A DNA stretch of 64,000 nucleotides from Lenzites betulinus. Lineage: Eukaryota; Basidiomycota; Agaricomycetes; Polyporales; Polyporaceae. The translations under genes were made by a program, and so were the position numbers. The notes below the pieces were generated by a model that saw only the letters and a program-made list of their open reading frames with translations, had not been told where the DNA came from and ran no database searches. This document shows positions 1-10,740 of this stretch, one piece after another. Location of the stretch: the NCBI GenBank assembly GCA_022264855.1, contig JABYQU010000060.1, positions 1-64,000 of the forward strand. The letters run 5' to 3'. How positions within the stretch are numbered: the first letter of the stretch is position 1; the number at the start of each line of letters is the position of its first letter.

Positions 1-482
1 TGTTGTGAGCCGAGAGCCAAAGCGCCCGCTTCCTGAGGCCTGTGGGGCGCGGGAAAGCGCCGGGCTGATAAGATTAGAGTGTAATCTACAAGAGATAAGC
101 AGTAGATCAGTAAAAACAATAGATAACAGCGCTCCCCCGGGGCACCTGCCTAATTAGGCAGGTCCCGGAGGCTTTCCAGGCACTTTCCCGGGAGGTCCTG
201 ATGCATCAGAGTCCCTACGGTACATAATGCAATAGGCCGCAGGCCATTTACCGGTACCTGATACATCAGAACTACAACAGCTGCTGTTTGCTGAGGGAGC
301 GCGGAAGCCTTTTCGCGAAGGTGCGAATCTGGTCGGGTAGGAGGGCACTTGAGAGTGTATCGTTTTGTCGAGACGCGGAATGCAACACACGGTGAATTGC
401 GGGCGAGACGGCGCTATCGCCATCGAAGGAGGAAGCCGACAAGTGAAACTTGTACACACACCCCCTGCGGTGGTCACCAGAA
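1..482. other. Flank left of the first inverted-repeat element; no gene recognised
   Basis: Reading frames cross this stretch on both strands, but none gives a protein I recognise and the longest one runs on into the inverted repeat at 483. A short palindrome (gcctaattaggc) lies near 149-160. It may be the remains of an older transposon, because everything to its right up to 10.7 kb is transposon-derived. Confidence 0.4.
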
Positions 483-1268
483 TGATGCACTCAACCGACC
501 GGTAAGGACGGATGGAAGAGACGGTCGAGAGCCCAGAAGGTCGAGACCAGGCTGCGAAGACGTCTCGCGGAGCGCGAGGAGATGCTAGGTTTGCGTCGGG
601 TGCCCTTATGGCGGTGCAGTACGCAGAGAAGCAGTACGCAGAGAAGCATGGAGGGAGGGGAGTGGTAACGGTCAGGCGGAAGGTAGGCGACGACTCAACT
701 GAGCTGGCGTTCCCACGGTATGCAGGAGGGTCGCTTCGTAGCCGGTGTCGGCATCGCAGAAGGCTCGTCACGCAATCACAACGCTAAACGCTAATCGCAG
801 GGTTCGCAGGGTTCGCAGTTCGCAGAGTTCGCAGAGTTCGCAGTTCGCAGTTCGCTAATCGCAGGGTCGTCGCAGGGTTCTTCGAGGGAAAATGAAGCTC
901 TGAGCCAAGGGGGAACCTCAATTGTCACGGCCCGAGGGCGTAGGTATTTACAGGGAGTGTCCGCACGTCCGACGCCATCAGAAAGTCTCTACGGAAGGTC
1001 CATCGCGAAGGGGATCGAGGCCGCGATGCGCTGACCGCCAACGCGTAAACGCGGAACGTACCCCCGCGCCCCGACGGACCAACACCACGGAACGCACACC
1101 CTCGCGTGCGGATCGGCCCATGCCCTCACGATACCGCGTGATAAGCCGTCCGCACACGGACAAGGCCCCTATGCTGCGATGAGCCCTCCGCATGCCGGAG
1201 CCCTTGGACTTGCGGAAACCGCGAAAAGAACAGGTCGTGGGCGTTGGCTCGGCGCGGGGCGTATCAGC
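483..1268 (+). repeat. Left terminal inverted repeat
   Basis: This is the left arm of the 483-4850 element. The outer ~525 bp match the right arm almost perfectly. The inner part is more diverged and carries about 36 extra bases after 1076 (accaacaccacggaacg onward) that the right arm lacks. A short internal tandem array of the core cgcag(g/a)gttcg lies at about 795-880. Confidence 0.8.
795..880 (+). repeat. Short tandem repeats (ttcgcag units) inside the inverted repeat
   Basis: Units of 8-9 bases (gttcgcag, agttcgcag, ggttcgcag) repeat about nine times, and the same array stands inverted at about 4448-4535. Subterminal repeats of this kind are common transposase binding sites in long-TIR elements; that role is inference here. 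Confidence 0.6.
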
Positions 1269-1308
1269 ATCACAGCCCTTGTGGTACATACTAACAGAGT
1301 TCAATATT

Positions 1309-3409
1309 CCAGATGATTTGTATCACTCAAGCTAGCGAAGAAATGCTCCTACGGAGCGGGAATCTTGCATACACTCTCCTTAAACAGCAAGTTGCATTGC
1401 TCTCGCGCCAGACGGACACACTCCAAGTTGAAAATAGCACACAAAAGTGAGTGCGCAGGCTACACAGGAGCTTATACAATATTAACCTATTAAATTTGTG
1501 TATTTAGACGTCTCTATGAACAGATGATGGACCGAATCCCGCAGCTCATTGGCATGTCAGCGGCACACACTGACGACGGTGTGCAATCTGGACCACTGAC
1601 AGATACTACTGCTGTTCATCAGATGCACGTCAGGGACTGCGGTAGCCAAAATCCGCCCATTCTGGGACTCAACTGGTCGTATCCCGAGCTCTGCACCAGA
1701 CCAGAAGGCGTTGAATTCACTTACTGATGTGCTACTGACTACAAGGAAAGGGCAAAGACGGGAGGACGACCAGGACCACATGACGAGTGCATCAATGTTG
1801 GCCAGAGATTCATTGAGGACGACGAGGGAAATGCGGTATCAGGTACCGTGGCCAAAGAGATCCATGATATGTTACGCTCGCTGCTTCATTCGCTAGCCTG
1901 GTCGGGTCAAGCTGCAGCTCTCCAAGACGCGCTGACACACGAAGCTCGTGTGTACATCCATCGCATGCTTTCACGCCGCTTCCCCTTCTTGCTCCTATGC
2001 GACAGCGGCGCATGGAAAATCAATGAGCTCATCAAGCAGATGTACCATAGCTTCAAGGGAAGCCAAGCCAAACACTCTAAGGCAGCGCCAGCTTCAGTGA
2101 AGGCTGAAACCATGGACAGTAACGGACCATTTAACGTGCCCGTGGGCTCCAAGAAACGCGAACGCCAGGGTAGCCTACTCTCCTTAGAGGGCTCTCCAGT
2201 CCCTGCAAAGTCCGCGCGCCGATCTGCACCGCCACCCGAGCACGCAAACACTGACACCGAGCCTCTGCAGGTATAGTCACCCACCATCTCAACCCTGCCA
2301 TGTATTCTGTCACTGATGCCGCTGCAGTACACCACCTCGCCACCGCTGTCAGTGAGCAGAGGCCCGTGCGAGACTACTGCCCCAACGCGACTTCTGCTGG
2401 TTGGCACTGCTCCCAGTCCGAGTCTTGCGCCCTCTGCCGATTTGGATCCTCCCCTCACTGTGCCGACTACCTGCCCTGAGGACAACTCTACCACAGCCAC
2501 CACCCAAGTATTTGTAGATGGCAGGTCCGAAGCAGCGGGTACGTAGTAGTACACCATTCCTCTCGTCTAACCTATCAATCTATACTCACGGCAGGACTTA
2601 TAGCATCAACAGGCGAGGCAGCGCCGCCACCCGGAACAGGGATCATCAAGACTGATCACGCTATTGTGCCAGTACGGAAGCCGTTGTAAGTCAGACTCGT
2701 TCATCTGTCCCATACTGTTTTAACATATTTTCTGTAGTTCGACGCAGACCCCAAGGCGTTCATTGCGCCTCATGGCAGGAGACCCGCCAACTGCTGGCAC
2801 CCACATCGTTTCGTTAACGCCATCCCTCAATGCAACTCCTACTGAAATACTGACCGACACACAGCCCGGGCCGGTGCCACAGGTTGCAACTACTACACAA
2901 GTATCGGATCTCAATATTGGCGCAACAGAATGTTCGAACCCGGGCATGGGAACGAGCAGCATCGCCGGCGCCATCACCACGGCCACTAGCTCCAAGGGCC
3001 GACCACATAAGGGAACTGCTGTCAAGGCAGCGATGCGGTACAAACCCGATGTGATAAGTGACAAGTACGTGAACAGCTCTGCGTCTATGTTCTAGTATAT
3101 GCGCTCACGGGCACTTCACTGATTGTATGATAGGAATCTATTCATGCGGCGTATGGTTGAACGCGACCCCGAGGTGCTGTACACAGACGTGCTCACGGCC
3201 TTCGATAATCTGATGTCTGAAGAACTTGAGGCATGCGAAGCTCTTTCACACTGTCAGTTGCATCACTGAACTGATCGCCTTTGCAGCAACTCAAGCAGGA
3301 TTGTTCTCGGGAGTGGCGACAGGTATGTCTATTGACCCAACTTCATGTATCAGAGAACTTCTATTGAAATCATCCTGCAGAGGAAGGAAAGCAGGATCTC
3401 AAGTTAATG
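1309..3409 (+). pseudogene. Damaged gene of an Agaricomycete-specific, transposon-associated protein family
   Basis: Joined exons give an N-terminal coiled-coil piece (LLRSGNLAYTLLKQQVALLS, then after an intron ending tttag, KRLYEQMMDRIPQ). A middle region around 1775-2060 reads GQRFIEDDEGNAVSG, then FPFLLLCDSGAWKI. This order resembles a family I know from mushroom genomes, in which a stretch rich in charged residues and GxxVSG precedes a FPxLxLCxxxWK motif; it has no assigned function. Low-complexity Pro/Ser/Thr exons follow, then a charged C-terminus near 3130-3409. At 1725-1727 a TGA lies in the frame that otherwise runs on into the middle region, where relatives usually have Trp. I therefore call it a pseudogene, although an unrecognised intron is possible. 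It lies wholly inside the inverted-repeat element, so it is cargo or a degenerate element gene. Confidence 0.45.
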
Positions 3410-3537
3410 TGAGCCTGGTTAGCTTCACGAGGCGGCGACATTGTGCGCCAGACTATAGTCCTCCAAACACGGCACGTATGTCCATAGTATACTCTACCCA
3501 CATCTCCTTGTGTGACATAGTAGTATAGCGACGCGAC

Positions 3538-3771
3538 GGTGATACACCCCGCACCGAGCCAACGCCCGCGACCTGTTCTTTTCGCGGTTTCCGCAAGTCC
3601 AAGGGCTCCAGCATGCGGAGGGCTCATCGCAGCATAGGGGCCTTGTCCGTGTGCGGACGGCTTATCGCGCGGTATCGCAAGGGCATGGGCCGGTCCGTCG
3701 GGGCGCGAGGGTACGTTCCGCATTTACGCGTTGGCGGTCGGCGCATCGCGGCCTCGATCCCCTTCGCGATG
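3538..3771 (-). repeat. Right terminal inverted repeat, inner segment
   Basis: Reverse complement of about 1003-1268. It ends at 3771 in cgatg, where the solo LTR was inserted. It lacks the 36-base block present in the left arm. Confidence 0.75.
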
Positions 3772-4327
3772 TGAAGAACTCTGAACCTGGAAGGCTGTGA
3801 GCCGCACAAAGAGGAATCTTCAGTCTGTGAGCGAAAGACTATAATCATATTGACAGTACCTGTGAGCCGCACAAAGAGGAACTACAAGTACTGGTAAGTA
3901 ACACATATGTAGGCATAGAAGTAGTGGGACTTACTCTTCAGTCTGTGAGCGAAAGACTGAAGAGCTATGGCAGAGAATGTCCTCCTTATATACTACTAGA
4001 GGACTGCGATGAGTAAGCATAAAAGAGAAGCATGTGACGTCCAGAGGACGCTGAGTAATTAGCCTATGCGATGAGTAAGACGATGAGCAAGACTACGACG
4101 ACATATCGCGCAAGAATGATGCCATATTCTAGAGACTTCCATAGGTATCTGGAATGTACCGGAGCAGCGTAGAACGCACCAGAATCATCAGTAAAGATGA
4201 TGAGATGCCATGTATAGTACAATGTCCATAACAGGTAAGTAAGAATGTCCATGCCGGCGTATTGTAGACGCACGGCCACACACGGCAACTCCCGGTCCGG
4301 CACAGCCGTAAACACGGAAGTTCAACA
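3772..4327. mobile_element. Solo LTR (556 bp) with 5-bp target duplication CGATG
   Basis: The segment starts TG and ends CA. It is flanked by CGATG at 3767-3771 and again at 4328-4332, and it exactly interrupts the inverted repeat that is continuous in the left arm. TG...CA ends with a 5-bp duplication are the hallmark of an LTR. With only one copy and no gag-pol between, it is a solo LTR left by LTR-LTR recombination. It holds two short direct repeat pairs (tgtgagccgcacaaagagga near 3796 and 3860; cttcagtctgtgagcgaaag near 3820 and 3936) and a TATA-like run near 3986, possibly the old promoter. Gypsy or Copia cannot be decided. Confidence 0.8.
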
Positions 4328-4850
4328 CGATGGACCTTCCGTAGAGACTTTCTGATGGCGTCGGACGTGCGGACACTCCCTGTAAATACCTACGCCCTCG
4401 GGCCGTGACAATTGAGGTTCCCCCTTGGCTCAGAGCTTCATTTTCCCTCGAAGAACCCTGCGACGACCCTGCGATTAGCGAACTGCGAACTGCGAACTCT
4501 GCGAACTCTGCGAACTGCGAACCCTGCGAACCCTGCGATTAGCGTTTAGCGTTGTGATTGCGTGACGAGCCTTCTGCGATGCCGACACCGGCTACGAAGC
4601 GACCCTCCTGCATACCGTGGGAACGCCAGCTCAGTTGAGTCGTCGCCTACCTTCCGCCTGACCGTTACCACTCCCCTCCCTCCATGCTTCTCTGCGTACT
4701 GCTTCTCTGCGTACTGCACCGCCATAAGGGCACCCGACGCAAACCTAGCATCTCCTCGCGCTCCGCGAGACGTCTTCGCAGCCTGGTCTCGACCTTCTGG
4801 GCTCTCGACCGTCTCTTCCATCCGTCCTTACCGGTCGGTTGAGTGCATCA
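4328..4850 (-). repeat. Right terminal inverted repeat, outer segment
   Basis: Reverse complement of 483-1008, nearly perfect, including the inverted ttcgcag array. Together with 3538-3771 it makes the full right arm of the element. Confidence 0.8.
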
Positions 4851-5392
4851 ATGCGACGATATGAATGTCAACACACATGGGGCGCCGCGCCGTTGGAAGG
4901 AAGAGTGAAGGTGGTGCTGGATGAGTCTATGGCAGTGCCAAAGCCGCCAGACACCGTTGTTGGTGTACTTGGTGTTAAGGACTGCAGCTCACACATAGAG
5001 GAAGCTGCTGAAGGAGTTCTAGTAGCCAGGAAAAGAGTGCTGCTAGTACGGTCTCCTCCGCTAGCAGCGAGGTTGCCTGGATGGGTGGGCAGCGGGTTAA
5101 ACAGCGAGGTATCCATTAGAAAACAAGATATAGTAGTAGACCACGGGAAAGGAGCGATGGGTATGCAGGGAGATGAGGAGCAAAACAAAATCAGGGTATA
5201 TGGAAGATGCTCAAGAGGACAAGATGCAAGCAACACGTCGACAATCGAGAGACGACTTGTGGAGTAGTAGTACGTTGTCCAGAATTGGAAGGTGCAATAT
5301 CGGACTCCGCAGTGAAGTTGTATAGGCTCCAATCCTTTCGGTGTTTCAAATGTGTATCTTATAGTAAGTACTAGTAAGAGTAAGCTCAAACT
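4851..5392. other. Region between the long-TIR element and the Plavaka stop codon
   Basis: Open frames of 142 codons (plus) and 173 codons (minus) overlap here, but neither matches a family I know. The stretch lies directly downstream of the Plavaka transposase stop and is most simply its 3' untranslated or subterminal region, or an older element fragment. Confidence 0.4.
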
Positions 5393-5443
5393 CTACCCGT
5401 CCTCCTGACTATGAGGAGAGTTATCATCATCATCGCGCTCAAG

Positions 5444-6300
5444 GAGTTGTATACATCAGTTGTTGCAACATTCTAGGTGTAATAAATAGCGGTAGTTGCA
5501 ACTTCGGCGGTTTAAGGCCAAATAGGCGCCGTGTGGCACAGCCACTGACGCGCGAGACGCGGGCGCCTATCTGCAGTTGCAGTCACGGCGAGGTGGGCGT
5601 CTATTGTAGTTGCAGCCACGAAAAGAACACGCAGCCAGCGGAATTGAACACCGGACCTGCTGCAAAAGCCTATAAGTAAGAGTGATACACATAAACCACT
5701 CAGCCACAGAGCTGTACAATCTCAAGGCTGTCCACGGTACTAGTTCTGATACATTTCCCCAGCTACTAATGGCACCCCCAGTTACTCTAAGTCCTCACGC
5801 AGTGCCAAGCTTCAGCAAGATGTCAGATTCCAGTGATATAAATGGACCACTCGGCCACAGAACTGTACACCCTATAGGAGTATATATGGTACTAGTGTCC
5901 ATCCATTCCTTTGGCTACTAACAGCATTATAAGTCCTTATGCAGCATCAAGATCCGGTAAGGACTTGGAGTACCATTAGTAGCTGGGGAAATCCATCAGA
6001 ACTAGTACCGTGGACAGCCTTGAGATTGTACAGCTCTGTGGCTGAGTGGTTTATGTGTATCACTCTTACTTATAGGCTTTTGCAGCAGGTCCGGTGTTCA
6101 ATTCCGCTGGCTGCGTGTTCTTTTCGTGGCTGCAACTACAATAGACGCCCACCTCGCCGTGACTGCAACTGCAGATAGGCGCCCGCGTCTCGCGCGTCAG
6201 TGGCTGTGCCACACGGCGCCTATTTGGCCTTAAACCGCCGAAGTTGCAACTACCGCTATTTATTACACCTAGAATGTTGCAACAACTGATGTATACTCTA
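5444..6300. mobile_element. 857-bp foldback MITE, hAT-like, with 8-bp target duplication
   Basis: Two arms of about 325 bp (5449-5770 and 5975-6296) are almost perfect reverse complements around a ~200-bp spacer, so a single strand folds into one long hairpin. CGCTCAAG flanks it at 5436-5443 and 6301-6308. The ends on the transposase strand read TAGAGTATACATCAG and (G)AGTTGTATACATCAG. An 8-bp duplication and TAG-like ends suit the hAT superfamily. It has no coding capacity. It lies near the C-terminus of the Plavaka transposase, after the IDDIVGALER segment. Confidence 0.8.
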
Positions 6301-8036
6301 CGCTCAAGTGCTCCTACAATGTCATCAATGTCTACACCAAGCTTGTCCATGGCAAAGTAGACTTGTCCCTTACAAACACTGCTCATGGCGCATGGAAGAC
6401 TATTGCAGGGAATCATAGCTACTGTTGCTACAATTCCTTTGATGTCAATTACCTCAAGCTGTCGGCACGGAGGCTCTGGCAGTTGGGCAGCCCACACAAC
6501 ACCGGATGAAAGCTGCAGAAGGGTCTGATCGAGAGGTCCATACTTCGAAATGAGTGCCAATGTCTGTAACTGTCCCCCGAACGTGCAGCGAAAGTAGTAC
6601 TGCACCTCTCCAAGTCCAAAAGTGCTGCTAGCAGAGTGCAGCGCACCCGAATTGGCAAGATCTATAGGATCGCTGACATGCGATGTTGTAGCACCAAGTT
6701 GATACTGATTTATGGTTGATATGAGAATGCAAAAGACGCTGCAAGTAGTATAGGCTACTCACTCTCACGTTGCGTGCTGTTTGAGTCATCCCATTTGCAA
6801 CCTCCTTCCATGCAGACCGACAGATCTGTCCGTTTGGGAGCCGGCAGCGTGCCCAGCGCTGTACGCAAGACCGCATATTGTCGACCCAGCAGGCGCATGC
6901 ATGAACAGGCCCTACACAATCTTCGATATACCGCAAGATAACGATGTCTTCATCATCACCGACAGGGTGAGAGCGTGGTTCTCGAGGATGTAGGAGTGTG
7001 TAGTTATCGCCCATGTCAACGAGAGGAACTTTGGAGGATGTAGGCATTGTAGCATTGTCGAGATCAGGAAGCATGGTTGTGAGTGCATTGACGCGCGCCC
7101 GACGTAATGCACGTTGCGAAAGATTAGCGAATGGATTCAAGGGTTGTCGTATCTCTGCTCCGAGGTCTCCGATAATCCGTTCCATGGCAAACTGACAAGT
7201 GCAAATGAGTGATCCAACTCGGCAGGTCTCCGTTGGTGCATGAGTGATGCTATGCATACACTGAGGGACAAAATGGATACGAGAAACCTTCCGCCGGACG
7301 TAGAGAACCTCATAGTCGTGTGCGAAGTCCGAAAGTAGAATGTGGGCACGGGTACGCTGTGCGGCAGAGCTACGGCGCTGAAAGACGATCCGAACAGCAG
7401 CGACTAGCTTGCAATAGTGCTTCCAGTACTGTTCAGGAAGTATGCCATAGAGAAAACCGGGCGCCATCCCGTAGAACCAGTTGAGGAACTCCCAACACTT
7501 ATATCCACTTGAGATTTTCTCCGCTGGGTTACGAGGAGGTCGGTCGAAAGAGCCAGGAAGGAACTGCCTTGCCGAGGCCACTTGCTCGCCGTGTTTAGCC
7601 CAAGTCTCGCCAAGAAGACACACCCAGTCCCACGACACTTTTGAGTCCCCATTTCTTGTATCGCACTCGAAGGAGCCGTGCCAGTGCCTATAGAAAAGAT
7701 CCGGGATGTTCAGGCCAAAGAGGTGCATGATGTCGGCGGGAAAGAGACGGGGAATGGGCAGCATGTGGTTTGGGGACAGTCCAGAGAAGAGGCTCGGTTT
7801 TGAGATGCCTGTGGTAAGGCGACGATTCTCGTAGTTAGTGACAGATGTTGCACCGCGGATATAGGCTAATTTCTCATTGTATAGCTCAGGAGACGACTCC
7901 CCGATGTCTGCCGGGTCATAGTCATCATCGTCACAGCCGCCTTCCACGTAGTTATCGGGCTTAAGACAGACAGAGTAGTAATGGGAGCCTCCCGGCTTTC
8001 TGCGACCTTTCCGCCCACACCAGTGACGACAACCGA

Positions 8037-8869
8037 CATCAGGGAAAACCCCCCCTCCGAATATGCACGAACTAGCAGTAATATGCACTAATGTTCGCAA
8101 ATTTGCTGTATTCCCTAAAATCTGCTATTTAGATCGGTCCCTTGCAAATATACTGCATTAGATGTCATTAGACACTGATATTTTGGGGGCTTTGTGCCAT
8201 TTGAGTGGAATATATAATGAATAGAGCAACATTCTACATGTTTCAAAGGCCCTATGGTGGCTTCAGGAGCCGCAGGCCTGGATTGAAACAAAAAACAATT
8301 TAAAAAAATTAACCACTGCAGGAATTGAACCTTTAGCCTCCAGGTCACCGGTCACCGGTCACCCTTGCCACAAGTGCAACTTAACATTACCAACCACTAG
8401 GCCACTGCTCCTTGCTTTACCTTGGAGGTGCATAGCCTATGTACCTTCTAATTCTGGACTTAGCCATCTGGCCACACCTAGCCTCGGAAAACTAATGCCT
8501 GTCCCATTCCCCTGCACATCTATACATACACTTCTTACTTGCCACATTTCAATAACATCTGAAAAATGAAGTATAACCATTATGGTGCTAAGAGTAGGCA
8601 GTCTGATGGTGTCCACATGAAAATGAAGATATTAGCTGGTGATATCCAATGATAGACATATTATCACACATGCCCTCCTTGTGAATTCACATTTCAGCAT
8701 GTTCAAACCAATGTTGATATATCCACATGTATTCAAGTGGTATAATAGTAGTATACATACATGCACAGTCTTATACATATAAAGATAGCAAGGCATTAGA
8801 AGTGAAAGAACCTGGTATCAGCATTAGTAGTAATTTAGTGCTTATTCGGAGGGGAGGCTTTTCCTGATG
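8037..8869. mobile_element. 833-bp non-autonomous element with ~27-bp inverted ends
   Basis: The ends CATCAGGGAAAACCCC... (8037) and, inverted, CATCAGGAAAAGCCTCC... (to 8869) match over about 27 bases, down to CCTCCGAATA. GA stands on both sides (8035-8036 and 8870-8871). Removing the segment plus one GA restores HHGRLGCRHWC, the canonical Plavaka motif. The interior is AT-rich and non-coding and includes a tRNA-like block (8302-8412). The superfamily is unclear; a 2-bp duplication of GA is unusual. Confidence 0.7.
8302..8412 (-). ncRNA. tRNA-derived, SINE-like segment with Pol III A and B boxes
   Basis: On the minus strand, TGGCCTAGTGG (about 8394-8404) fits the A box and GGTTCAATTCC (8321-8331) fits the B box. 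They are separated by a tRNA-like distance with an extended middle, and a run of seven T follows at 8308-8302, a Pol III terminator. The acceptor and T stems pair poorly, and three copies of a gtcaccg unit fill the variable region. This is a degenerate tRNA-like promoter as in SINEs, not a working tRNA. It lies inside the 833-bp insertion. Confidence 0.5.
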
Positions 8870-10740
8870 GAGGCGTCCATGGTGGCTGACAAGGCCCGTG
8901 ATGTCAGGTGCGCCAATGGCGTCTGCGCCCGTAAGGAAGACCCATGGCCGTGAGACAAAGACGAGGTCCCGGGAAGCATCCCAGATATGAAACCCTTCAT
9001 TCTGAAGAGCTGCAACATGGTGGAGGCCTGGGAAGAGGAAGGAGTCGGAGTGCTTTGGTTTCATAGGCCCTGGGATGATAGCGCCGGGGAGGATGTAGCG
9101 TTTCTTGTATCGCTTTTCGGGGGCAACGTCGATAAGGAGCCAGATATAAATCCAGCAATTGGACGCCTTGTGTTCGTAAAGTTGTGCGCCATCCATTGAG
9201 AAGTAGAGGCACGTGTCGGTATCCGAGATGCGGTTGTGCTGACATGCGTCCCAGAAGTCGGTGCCCTCGATGATGTCGCTGATGAAATCAAGCTCTCCCG
9301 TGCGCCGTAGTTCCTCCCAAATTGTTGGCATGCGTTCTTGACGATACCGCATATCCGCAGCGCCCTCTGGAGACCGATAGCGTGCCTGTATCTGTGGCCC
9401 GACCGGGTATGTGTCGAACTGTCGTCGCGGCTTCTTCATTGTCTTCCGTTTGACGGTGACGGTCTCGTAACGTGGTTCGGGGCAGTACCGGCACTCCTCG
9501 AGCGTGGCCCATGGGCCTGTATAAGCCATACAACTGTTAGGACACATGTCGTGGCTTAAGGAATAGACCCCAGTCAACGACGCGATCTTCTTTTTAACGA
9601 GGTGGAGAGTTAAGAGATTGTCGTCAGGATGCCGCTCGAGGACCGCACGACGGGTTGTTGTATAGATATCATCGGCACCTTGGCTGTCGGCAAGATACAT
9701 GCGGATGGATAGACGTTCATCTGGAGTGATGGTCGCAGGCTGTGTGATGGGCTCCTGGAGCTGCCGGACAGCATCTTCGCTGAGAAGCGAGTCCTCGAGA
9801 CGGGGATTGTCTCGTAGCATGTTGACGAATATCTGGGCAGCGTCGATCTGTGGAATACCGGTCAAAGGGGGTATCGCCACGGCGTGGGCACGCTGCACAC
9901 CCGAATCTTGTATCGGTGGCAAAGGGGGAATTGCACGGGCAAGCGGCACGTCTGGCTCTTGTATCGGAGGCTCCGGAGGCGGGGGTGCTTCCGGCTGCAG
10001 CTCCGCGATGGGAGGGCCTGGGAGACCTATCAGAAGCTCCGCCAAAGAGGCGTCCTCGCGTGGAATCATTCTGCGCATGCTCGTATGCTCATCATCTAGC
10101 TGTAGATATTCATTAGAGTCCTCTCGCAGTAGCTGAGATAAATGAGTACGTACACGGCCGGCTTCGTTTGGTGGTGGATCCATACGGTTAGACTCTTCAT
10201 GTTGAGACTTGTTCACAGGCGAACCACGAGGAGACAGTGGTGTGTCGTGTGTACGGGGAGGGTCCCCGGTCGTGCGCTGCTTGCGAGAAGGATGTCCTGA
10301 GGCAGCTGCATCTTGCTCGCCTTCGGGGCAAGCGCGTTTCCGCGGCACTGCATATGAAGGATCGGGGAGGGGGATGCGCCCGTCTTGAATTTGAGCCTCA
10401 CGCTCTGCACTATGGCGAAACCATGTTGCGCGAGAGCACCAGAACTTGCCTATTTGACGACATTTCAGACAGCGGCAATAGAAAGGTCGGGCGATTTTCT
10501 CTGTCTCTGAGCGACCCGCTTCAGGCTCGCCATTCTGCATCTAGTACAGATTGTAAAGTTTCCGTTGAGTATATCAAGTTCACAGACAAAACAGCCGTTA
10601 TAGAAACTGTACTCACAGTCTGTTGTCTGGAAAACCACACCTCTGAGTTGCAGGGGAGGCAGCGGCGGCGTTCCTGGTCACAGAGCGAGTACAAACTGGC
10701 CCAAGGCACCCACACAGCAATTACATTCGAAGGTTGCATC

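Larger units (their letters stand above)
483..4850. mobile_element. DNA-transposon-like element with ~790-bp terminal inverted repeats
   Basis: The sequence from 483 to about 1268 returns in reverse complement at 3538-3771 plus 4328-4850; the gap in the right copy is a later LTR insertion. The outer ends begin TGATGCACTCAACCGACC on both sides. Between the arms lies a multi-exon plus-strand gene with no recognisable transposase. I could not find a target-site duplication: the 9 bases outside each end differ. Long inverted ends suit a Mutator-like or other cut-and-paste element, or a non-autonomous derivative, but the superfamily cannot be named from the sequence alone. Confidence 0.65.
5393..10540 (-). 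pseudogene. Plavaka-type (CACTA-like) transposase gene split by two nested insertions
   Basis: Reading leftward from ATG at 10540, the protein has a Cys/His-rich start (YCRCLKCRQIGKFWC...RH), a long Pro-rich linker, then the catalytic core. Core landmarks are YFSMDGAQLYEHKASNCWIY, PGPMKPKHSDSFLFPGLHH, WVFLTGADAIG, GLVSHHGR, GCRHWCGRKGRRKPGGSHYY, LFPADIMHLFGLN and VQYYFRCTFGG. These are the hallmark order of fungal Plavaka transposases. Two elements interrupt it: 8037-8869 inside the GxxGCRxxC motif and 5444-6300 near the C-terminus. Removing each with one target copy restores an open frame ending at the stop 5393-5395. One intron lies near 6762; its acceptor is unclear, so an extra lesion is possible. 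An upstream exon up to 10739 cannot be excluded. The gene is non-functional as it stands unless the inserts excise. I did not find the terminal repeats of the parent element. Confidence 0.85.

Noticed and set aside
484..491. Target-site duplication for the long-TIR element
   Set aside because: Bases outside 483 and 4850 do not match over 8-9 positions.
795..880. CRISPR-like array
   Set aside because: Units are 8-9 bases and contiguous without spacers, in a eukaryotic transposon end.
4851..5392. LTR retrotransposon fragment
   Set aside because: The minus-strand frame has no gag or pol motif and no second LTR was found.
8302..8412. Functional tRNA gene
   Set aside because: Acceptor and T stems pair poorly; only the Pol III boxes and terminator are convincing.
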